From contig NZ_QJJM01000006.1 in assembly GCF_003201955.1 (NCBI RefSeq), forward strand, positions 186,001-250,000: a DNA stretch of 64,000 bases, written 5' to 3'. A model generated the notes under the pieces. That model had not been told where the DNA came from and did no database searches. It saw nothing but the letters and a program-made list of their open reading frames with translations. The position numbers were made by a program, and so were the translations under genes. Position 1 is the first letter of the stretch, and each line of letters begins with the position of its first letter. Below, one piece after another: positions 58,835-64,000 of the stretch. This DNA comes from Blastomonas natatoria. GTDB taxonomy: Bacteria; Pseudomonadota; Alphaproteobacteria; Sphingomonadales; Sphingomonadaceae.

Positions 58835-59830
58835 GTGACGCGATTATTGGGCATTTCGTCCGGTGATCCTGCCGGGATCGGTCCCGAAATCATCGGCAAG
58901 AGCTGGGACGCACGGGCTATCGAGGGGTTGACGCCCTTCTTTGCGGTCGGGGATCCGCGTGCGTTCGAAGCCGTATGGAGCGGCCCTATCCGGGTCATTG
59001 CCGACCCCGGCGAAGCGCATGAAACCTTCGAGACCGCTCTGCCGGTTCTTCCCGTGATCGACAGCGGCACCGTCGTGCCCGGCGAACCCGATCTGGATGG
59101 GGCACGCTGCGCGTTGCAGGCGCTGGAAATGGGTGTCGGCCTGGCTCGGGCGGGCACCACCTGCGGCATCGTGACCGGACCTATCTCAAAGATCCAGTTG
59201 CAGAAGGTCGGCTTCCATTTTCCCGGCCAGACCGAATTCATCGCAGAGGCCTGCGGCGTGGGGCGCCAGAATGTCGCGATGCTGCTCGCCGGACCCGACC
59301 TCAGGGTGGTGCCCATCACCGTCCATATCGGGCTTGCCGAGGTCCCTGCCGCGCTGTCGGTCGATCTGATCGTCAATCGCGCGCGCGCCGCCGCCAAGGG
59401 CATGGCGCGCAATTTCGGGATCGATCCGCCAAGGCTCGCCATTGCAGGGCTCAATCCGCATGCCGGCGAACAGGGCAGCATGGGCAGCGAAGAGGCCGAT
59501 ATCATCCAGCCCGCGATCGACATTTTGCGCGCCGAAGGCTTTCTCGTATCCGGCCCCCTGCCCGCCGACACCATGTTCCACGCAGCAGCGCGCGCACGGT
59601 ATGACGTGGCCCTGTGCCAGTATCACGATCAGGCCCTGATCCCGATCAAGGCGCTGCATTTCGACGACGCAGTCAACATGACACTCGGGCTGCCCATCGT
59701 GCGTACCTCGCCCGACCACGGAACGGCATTCGATATTGCCGGCAAGGGCCTTGCCAGCCCGCGATCGATGATTGCCGCGATACGGATGGCGGCTCACGCT
59801 TTCGATCACCGCCAGACCTACGACGGCTGA
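58835..59830 (+). CDS. pdxA: 4-hydroxythreonine-4-phosphate dehydrogenase
   Basis: The 331-residue enzyme serves pyridoxal phosphate synthesis. It begins [20 protein letters not shown] and has the metal-binding [15 protein letters not shown] and [15 protein letters not shown]. The start is GTG 58835; the frame upstream lacks an ATG. Its TGA overlaps the ATG of rsmA (TGATG). Confidence 0.95.
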   Translation: MTRLLGISSGDPAGIGPEIIGKSWDARAIEGLTPFFAVGDPRAFEAVWSGPIRVIADPGEAHETFETALPVLPVIDSGTVVPGEPDLDGARCALQALEMGVGLARAGTTCGIVTGPISKIQLQKVGFHFPGQTEFIAEACGVGRQNVAMLLAGPDLRVVPITVHIGLAEVPAALSVDLIVNRARAAAKGMARNFGIDPPRLAIAGLNPHAGEQGSMGSEEADIIQPAIDILRAEGFLVSGPLPADTMFHAAARARYDVALCQYHDQALIPIKALHFDDAVNMTLGLPIVRTSPDHGTAFDIAGKGLASPRSMIAAIRMAAHAFDHRQTYDG

Positions 59831-60663
59831 TGCGCGCCCCGGTTCACGCTCTTCCCCCGCTGCGCGAGGTGATCGCGCGCCATGGCCTCGCCGCCAGCAA
59901 GGCGCTGGGGCAGAATTTCCTGCTAGACGAACAACTGCTCGATCGGATCGCGGCGGTGCCGGGAGATCTGGATGGGCAGGACGTCCTCGAGATCGGTCCC
60001 GGGCCTGGCGGCCTGACCCGCGCGCTGCTGCGCGCTGGCGCCCATGTCACCGCGATCGAGCGCGACCGGCGCTGCCTGCCCGCGCTTGCGGAACTTGGCG
60101 AGGCGTTTCCGGGCCAGCTCAAGGTAATCGAGGGCGATGCCCTTGAAATACCGCTGGCGAGCGTGATGCCCGGCCCCTGCCACATCGCGTCGAACCTGCC
60201 ATACAATGTCGGCACCGCGCTGCTGATCGGTTGGCTCGGTGGGCAGGAATGGCCCCCGCAATGGCGATCGCTGACGCTCATGTTCCAGCGCGAGGTTGCT
60301 GACAGGATCGCCGCAGCGCCCGACAGCGATGCCTATGGGCGGCTGGCGATCCTCAGCCAGTGGCGCAGTCATGCGCGGCTGGCCATGAAGGTCCACCGCA
60401 GCGCCTTCACCCCACCGCCTAAGGTCATGTCGGCCATCGTGCATCTCACCCCTGCCGAAATGCCCGAAGGGATCAGGGCGTCGCGACTTGAAGCCCTTAC
60501 CGCAGCCGCGTTCGGTCAGCGGCGCAAGATGTTGCGACAGAGCCTAAAGAGCCTGCCGGGTGCGCTCGCGGCTTTGGAAGCGGTGGGCATCGATCCGGCG
60601 CGGCGCGCCGAGACGCTGAGCGTGGATGAGTTTCTGGCGGTGGCGCGGGCGATGGACGCTTAG
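59830..60663 (+). CDS. rsmA: 16S rRNA (adenine1518/1519-N6)-dimethyltransferase
   Basis: The 277-residue KsgA methyltransferase has LGQNFLLDE, the SAM-binding [14 protein letters not shown] and the catalytic [12 protein letters not shown]. It dimethylates two adenines near the 3' end of 16S rRNA. The ATG overlaps the pdxA stop. It is the last gene of the lptD cluster. Confidence 0.96.
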   Translation: MRAPVHALPPLREVIARHGLAASKALGQNFLLDEQLLDRIAAVPGDLDGQDVLEIGPGPGGLTRALLRAGAHVTAIERDRRCLPALAELGEAFPGQLKVIEGDALEIPLASVMPGPCHIASNLPYNVGTALLIGWLGGQEWPPQWRSLTLMFQREVADRIAAAPDSDAYGRLAILSQWRSHARLAMKVHRSAFTPPPKVMSAIVHLTPAEMPEGIRASRLEALTAAAFGQRRKMLRQSLKSLPGALAALEAVGIDPARRAETLSVDEFLAVARAMDA

Positions 60664-60670
60664 CGATTAC

Positions 60671-60753
60671 GTCCCTCGACTGCGCTCGGGACAAACTGGA
60701 GCAGTTAGAATTGAGGTTCCCACCTCCGTTTGTCCCGAGCGCAGTCGAGGGAC
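60671..60753. repeat. perfect 26-bp inverted repeat, sphingomonad REP-like element
   Basis: The left arm 60671-60696 (GTCCCTCGACTGCGCTCGGG followed by ACAAAC) and the right arm 60728-60753 are exact reverse complements around a 31-base spacer. Related sequences with a CGACTGCGCTC core are familiar from sphingomonad genomes. It lies between rsmA and an amidohydrolase gene and could act as a terminator or REP-type element. Confidence 0.85.
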
Positions 60754-60889
60754 CTTGAGTAACGGGTCGGTGCTGGCGAAACCCGCACACCCCCTTCCCT
60801 TTCGCCGAAACTCGCGTAGCATCCAGTCCCGAACCGTCAGACGACCAGGCATGAGACCCGGCGCGACGGCCAGGATGAGGAGCCTGCCC

Positions 60890-62632
60890 ATGTACGACCT
60901 GATCATTCGCAATGGCACGATTTACGATGGCCTGGGCGGCGCGCCCTTTGTCGGCGATATCGCCATCACCGGCGAAACCATCGCGGTCGTCGGCAAGGTC
61001 AATGGCCCGGGCCGTCAGGAAATCGACGCAGAAGGCCTGATCGTCACGCCCGGCTTTGTCGATGTGCACACCCATTATGATGGGCAGGCGACCTGGGACG
61101 ACGTCATGGCGCCTTCAGCTTGGCACGGCGTGACCACGGTCGTGATGGGCAATTGCGGCGTCGGCTTTGCGCCTGCCAAGCCCGACAAGCACGAATGGCT
61201 GATCGGGCTGATGGAGGGCGTCGAGGACATTCCCGGCACTGCGCTGGCCGAAGGCATGAGCTGGGACTGGGAGAGCTTTCCCGAATATCTCGATTCGCTC
61301 GAGAAGCTGCCGCGGACCATCGATATCGGCACGCACGTGCCGCACGGCGCCGTGCGTGCCTATGTCATGGGAGAGCGCGGTGCGGCCAATGAGGAACCGA
61401 CTGACGCGGACATCGCCGCCATGTCCAGAATCGTCGAGGATGGTCTGCGCGCCGGCGCGCTCGGTTTTTCGTCCTCGCGCACCGTGCTGCACAAGTCGAT
61501 CGACGGCGAACTGGTGCCTGGCACGACCGCGACGGCGCGCGAGCTGATCGGCATCGGCCGCGCGATGGGCAATGTCGGCTATGGCGTGTTCGAAATGGCG
61601 TCGGACCTCGTGCCCGAATGGAGGGAGTTCGACTGGATGACATCGCTCTCGAAGGAAACCGGGCTGCCGGTCACCTTCGCGATGCTGCAATCGCCGATGA
61701 AGCAGATGCACTGGACCGAGCAGATGGCGGCGTGCGAGGAAGCCAACCGCACCGGCGGGCATGTCGTCGCGCAGATCTCGCTGCGCGGCACCGGCGTCGT
61801 CATGGCCTGGCGCGGCACCGTCCACCCCTTCGTCCAGCGCCCGAGCTGGCAGGCAATCGCAGGCCTTCCCTGGGAGGAACAGCTGGCGCATCTCAAGGAC
61901 CCGGCGTTCAAGGCGAAACTTCTGGCCGAAGACAATCTGCCCCCGCCCTCGATGGACACCGCCGCGCTGTTCATGCTGGTTACCGCCGGCTGGGCGCTGC
62001 AATTCCCGCTTGTCGACGGCTTCAGCTACGAACCCACGCGCGAGGAAAGCATCGCGCTGGTCGCTGATGCTGCGGGCCGCGACCCAGCGGAATTTGCCTA
62101 TGACGTGCTGATGGAGAACGAGGGTACCGGCTTCATCTATCTGCCGATCCTCAACTATCAGGACGGCAATCTGGAATTCATCAAGGGCCTGCTCGAGCGC
62201 GACGACACCGTGGTGTCGCTGTCCGATGGCGGCGCGCATTGCGGCACGATCTGTGATGCTGCCGCGCCAACCTTCCTGCTCAGCTACTGGGCGCGCGACC
62301 GCAAGGCGGGCACGATCCCGGTCGAGCTGGCCGTCAAGCGCCAGTGCCACGATACCGCCCGGCTTTATGGTCTCAACGATCGCGGGGTGCTGAAGCCCGG
62401 ATATCTGGCGGACCTCAACATCATCGATTTCAAGCGGCTGCGGCTCAGCCGACCCTGGCTCGCCTTCGACCTGCCAGCAGGCGGCAAGCGGCTTCTGCAA
62501 AAAGCCGATGGCTATGTTGCTACGATCAAGTCGGGCGAGATCACCTTTCGCGACGGCGAGGTGACCGATGCACGGCCGGGAACGCTGATCCGGGGGCCCC
62601 AGAACGTCGAACAGCGCGTCGCTGCGGAATAG
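60890..62632 (+). CDS. D-aminoacylase-like amidohydrolase
   Basis: The 580-residue enzyme belongs to the amidohydrolase superfamily near N-acyl-D-amino-acid deacylases. The metal motif HxH is in [11 protein letters not shown], with [16 protein letters not shown] following. The active Asp is in [12 protein letters not shown], and [16 protein letters not shown] closes the barrel. It hydrolyses an acyl or cyclic amide bond; the substrate is unknown. GAGGAG eight bases before ATG 60890 supports this start. Confidence 0.9.
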   Translation: MYDLIIRNGTIYDGLGGAPFVGDIAITGETIAVVGKVNGPGRQEIDAEGLIVTPGFVDVHTHYDGQATWDDVMAPSAWHGVTTVVMGNCGVGFAPAKPDKHEWLIGLMEGVEDIPGTALAEGMSWDWESFPEYLDSLEKLPRTIDIGTHVPHGAVRAYVMGERGAANEEPTDADIAAMSRIVEDGLRAGALGFSSSRTVLHKSIDGELVPGTTATARELIGIGRAMGNVGYGVFEMASDLVPEWREFDWMTSLSKETGLPVTFAMLQSPMKQMHWTEQMAACEEANRTGGHVVAQISLRGTGVVMAWRGTVHPFVQRPSWQAIAGLPWEEQLAHLKDPAFKAKLLAEDNLPPPSMDTAALFMLVTAGWALQFPLVDGFSYEPTREESIALVADAAGRDPAEFAYDVLMENEGTGFIYLPILNYQDGNLEFIKGLLERDDTVVSLSDGGAHCGTICDAAAPTFLLSYWARDRKAGTIPVELAVKRQCHDTARLYGLNDRGVLKPGYLADLNIIDFKRLRLSRPWLAFDLPAGGKRLLQKADGYVATIKSGEITFRDGEVTDARPGTLIRGPQNVEQRVAAE

Positions 62633-62783
62633 CTGTCAGCCTCAACCGTCTGGCGGTTCGACTGGTCATAGTCGCCCCCTGGCTCGCCGTTGAGGTCGGG
62701 CACGGGCTACGGGTCGGCATCGACCGGCAACCGGCGCGCGAGCAGCAAGCCGCCCTGGTGGGGCAAGGCGCCGCGGCTGCGGG

Positions 62784-64000
62784 CTATGACCGCACCAGCG
62801 TCGCCAGTTTCTCCAGGATGCGGTCGGGATCCACCGGCTTGTAGAGGATGTGCATGTCCTCCTTTTCGGCGGCAGCGATACGATCGGGATGGGTGTCTCC
62901 TGTGATGATCAGGGCCGCAACCTGCCTGCTCTGCTGCTCCCGGATCATGCGCACGGCTTCGGTGCCGTCACGACCTTCGCGCAGACGATAATCACAGATC
63001 AGCAGATCCGGCCGATGCCTGGCTGCGCATGCCAGTGCGCCCTCGACCGTTTCGGCAACCTGTACCGCATAACCTGCCTGGCCAAGGAGAGCAGCAAGCC
63101 CATCGCGGATCGCCTGATCGTCATCCAGCACGATGACCTGAGCGCCCTTTGCGCCCTCGAGCAGAACCGTGGGCGAACGCCGCGCGGGCTCGGACGGTCG
63201 GGCCTGCGCGGGCGGAGCCAGTGGCAGACTGAACCGGAACACGCTGCCTCGCCCCGGAGCGGACCGCACTGCGATATCGCTGTTCATCAGACGCGCCATG
63301 CGGCGGGCTATTGCGAGGCCCAGGCCCAGGCCCTTCACGCGATCGCGTTCCGGATTGCCGAGCTGGGCAAACTCCTCGAAGATCAGCTCCAGCTTGTCCG
63401 GAGCAATCCCGATGCCCGTATCCCAGACTTCGGCTAGCAATTGCTGGCCACGGCGACGCGCGCCGACGAGCACGCCGCCCTTCTGCGTATAGCGGATGGC
63501 GTTGGAAATGAGGTTAAGCAGTACAAGCCGCACCAGCGCCTGATCGGCGAGTGCATGCGCGCCGGTTTCATGAACGCGAAAGACAATCCTCTTGTTATCG
63601 GCTAGCGGTCCAAGTTCGGTTTCCAGCTGGCGCACCAGATCATCAAACGCGAAAACCTGGGGATGAGGCACGACGACCCCCGCCTCTACCCGCGAAAAAT
63701 CCAGGAGGGCATCGAGCATCTCCGATGACGCGTTGAGCGCATTTGCCGCATTGCTGGCCAGGACTTGCTGCTCGGGGGCCAGCTTGCCATTCTTGAGCAG
63801 AGAAAGGAAAAGTCCGGTCGCGTGGATCGGCTGACGCAGATCGTGGCTGGCAGAGGCCAGGAACGTCGATTTTGCGCGATTGGCTGCTTCGGCGTCGCGC
63901 CGGGCCGCCTCTGCCAACTCGACCTGGATCGCCAATATTTCGGCCAGCTCGGTATTGGCCAGGCTCAGCGAGATATGGCGATGATAGGCCTCGCCACTCA
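62784..64000 (-). CDS. hybrid sensor histidine kinase with receiver domain, N-terminus cut by window
   Basis: The frame is open to the right edge. Visible are the end of an N-terminal coiled segment, the phospho-acceptor His in ASASHDLRQPIHA, the N-box LLNLISNAIRYT, G1 DTGIGI and G2 GLGLGLAIARR. A C-terminal receiver domain follows with acidic VIVLDDDQ, the Asp in LLICDYRL and Lys in YKPVD. The enzyme passes phosphate from His to its own Asp. Signals sensed cannot be told since the sensor part is missing. Confidence 0.92.
   Translation of the reverse strand, partial: SGEAYHRHISLSLANTELAEILAIQVELAEAARRDAEAANRAKSTFLASASHDLRQPIHATGLFLSLLKNGKLAPEQQVLASNAANALNASSEMLDALLDFSRVEAGVVVPHPQVFAFDDLVRQLETELGPLADNKRIVFRVHETGAHALADQALVRLVLLNLISNAIRYTQKGGVLVGARRRGQQLLAEVWDTGIGIAPDKLELIFEEFAQLGNPERDRVKGLGLGLAIARRMARLMNSDIAVRSAPGRGSVFRFSLPLAPPAQARPSEPARRSPTVLLEGAKGAQVIVLDDDQAIRDGLAALLGQAGYAVQVAETVEGALACAARHRPDLLICDYRLREGRDGTEAVRMIREQQSRQVAALIITGDTHPDRIAAAEKEDMHILYKPVDPDRILEKLATLVRS

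Overview
The window is GC-rich, gene-dense chromosomal DNA. Gene content and order point to an alphaproteobacterium of the order Sphingomonadales. Pointers include cpdR, a DUF1465/RcdA-type gene, an hdaA next to ppk1-ppx, the cpoB-tilS-ftsH order, a lptD-surA-pdxA-rsmA cluster, DUF2794 and DUF5694 proteins, and a 26-bp inverted repeat like those scattered through sphingomonad genomes. The genus cannot be fixed from this window. I see no integrase, transposase, prophage gene or CRISPR array. Most of the window is core genome with small accessory islands between housekeeping operons.

Layout. 1-785: a partial OxyR-like LysR gene with an OxyR-type site upstream, and a divergent candidate small RNA ending in a strong terminator. 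786-5090: a three-gene ABC-HlyD-TolC export operon whose ABC protein has lost every catalytic nucleotide-binding motif. 5453-8991: N-formylglutamate amidohydrolase, cpdR, tRNA-Val(GAC), a thioesterase-like protein and a nitronate monooxygenase. 9034-14948 (minus strand): rodZ, cpoB, tilS, ftsH and two small Rap1a/Tai-like secreted proteins. 15069-19955: ptsP, a DUF5694 protein, two divergent DUF465/YdcH genes and rcdA. 19999-22259: a palindromic operator, a CHK/APH-type phosphotransferase and a partner gene broken by an in-frame amber stop. 22263-27267: an RcnB/glycine-zipper protein with a tandem duplication, msrC, arfB, a pseudouridine synthase, an LLM oxidoreductase and a frameshifted lipoprotein gene. 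27443-32654: P450, radical SAM protein, ppk2 coupled to an exported TPR protein, and a VapBC-type pair. 32696-43014: aspS, a small membrane protein plus FAD oxidase, rnd-oxyR, a lipoprotein plus truncated lipase, pgsA, an MFS transporter, DUF2794 and cysE. 43084-50836: ppx, ppk1, hdaA and a membrane-anchored protein, divergent from purM-purN (PurN carries an extra MmcQ/YjbR domain). 50811-60663: ATP-grasp, ndk, a lipoprotein, holC, pepA, then divergent lptD-surA-pdxA-rsmA. 60671-64000: inverted repeat, D-aminoacylase-like amidohydrolase and a partial hybrid histidine kinase.

Themes. Three cell-cycle regulators (CpdR, RcdA, HdaA) lie within about 41 kb. Polyphosphate metabolism is represented by PPK1, PPX and PPK2. 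Envelope biogenesis is represented by LptD, SurA, CpoB, RodZ and PgsA. The most unusual items are the ATPase-dead ABC exporter operon with an 18-serine tail on its HlyD partner, the candidate small RNA divergent from the OxyR-like gene, the PurN fusion, and three broken genes (amber, frameshift, truncation).
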